A DNA stretch of 5,864 nt from Spirochaetota bacterium (GTDB lineage: Bacteria > Spirochaetota > JAGLSM01 > JAKPMW01). The notes beneath the pieces were generated by a model, which ran no database searches, had not been told where the DNA came from, and saw only the letters and a list, made by a program, of their open reading frames with translations. The stretch covers positions 1 through 5,864 of the forward strand of contig JAKPMW010000029.1 in NCBI GenBank assembly GCA_029548715.1, read 5' to 3'. Positions within the stretch are counted from its first letter, which is position 1. Every line of letters begins with the position of its first letter. Positions 5,812-5,864 of this stretch are shown piece by piece. Made by a program: the position numbers and the translations under genes.

Positions 5812-5864
5812 ATGCACCGAATCATCCCCTGTATCGCCCTTGCAGCCCTCATGGGCCTCATCTC
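5812..5864 (+). CDS. Start of a probable exported protein gene (partial, 17 codons visible)
   Basis: The visible protein begins MHRIIPCIALAALMGLI and continues past the right edge. A single basic residue near the start followed by an unbroken hydrophobic run is the pattern of a Sec signal peptide or an N-terminal membrane anchor. No lipobox or cleavage site is reached; the early Cys at residue 7 is too close to the start to be a lipobox Cys. The strong GGAGGT site supports a real start. The product cannot be identified from this fragment. Confidence 0.6.
   Translation, partial: MHRIIPCIALAALMGLI

Overview
The window most likely comes from a Gram-negative bacterium. It carries the inner-membrane lipoprotein-release machinery (LolC/E-type permease and LolD ATPase), which only makes sense in a cell with an outer membrane. 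The single LolC/E-like permease beside lolD, the moderately high GC content and the style of the signalling proteins suggest Desulfobacterota / former Deltaproteobacteria. That placement is inference from general family knowledge; no taxonomic marker is present. No tRNA, rRNA, insertion sequence or CRISPR array was found.

Layout. (1) Bases 1-1839, minus strand: a lolC-lolD pair, with lolD running off the left edge of the window. (2) Bases 1840-2144: a divergent intergenic region. It has a plausible leftward promoter for lolCD and a rightward promoter candidate rich in dyad symmetry. (3) Bases 2145-3164, plus strand: a 339-residue protein of unknown function with a single C-terminal membrane segment (tail-anchored architecture). 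(4) Bases 3145-3230: a 33-bp tandem repeat that begins inside the last codons of that gene, copies its stop codon in frame, and forms two identical perfect hairpins between convergent genes. (5) Bases 3264-5587, minus strand: a translationally coupled two-gene operon. The upstream gene encodes a membrane-anchored TPR protein with a degenerate Mrr-like (restriction-endonuclease-fold) C-terminus. The downstream gene, overlapping by 4 bp, encodes a receiver-like domain fused to an RsbW-type HATPase. (6) Bases 5588-5811: a second divergent intergenic region with promoter candidates and small inverted repeats. (7) Bases 5812-5864, plus strand: the first 17 codons of a gene that probably encodes an exported protein.

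How the genes may work together. LolCD is ordinary housekeeping and is probably unrelated to the rest. The TPR/Mrr-like protein and the receiver-HATPase protein are almost certainly co-expressed and look like a signalling or scaffold module at the inner membrane. The tail-anchored protein opposite them is unassigned; any functional link is speculative. The parts most worth a second look are the stop-codon-containing tandem repeat, the degenerate Mrr-like domain on a membrane TPR protein, and the nested palindromes around the promoter of the tail-anchored gene.
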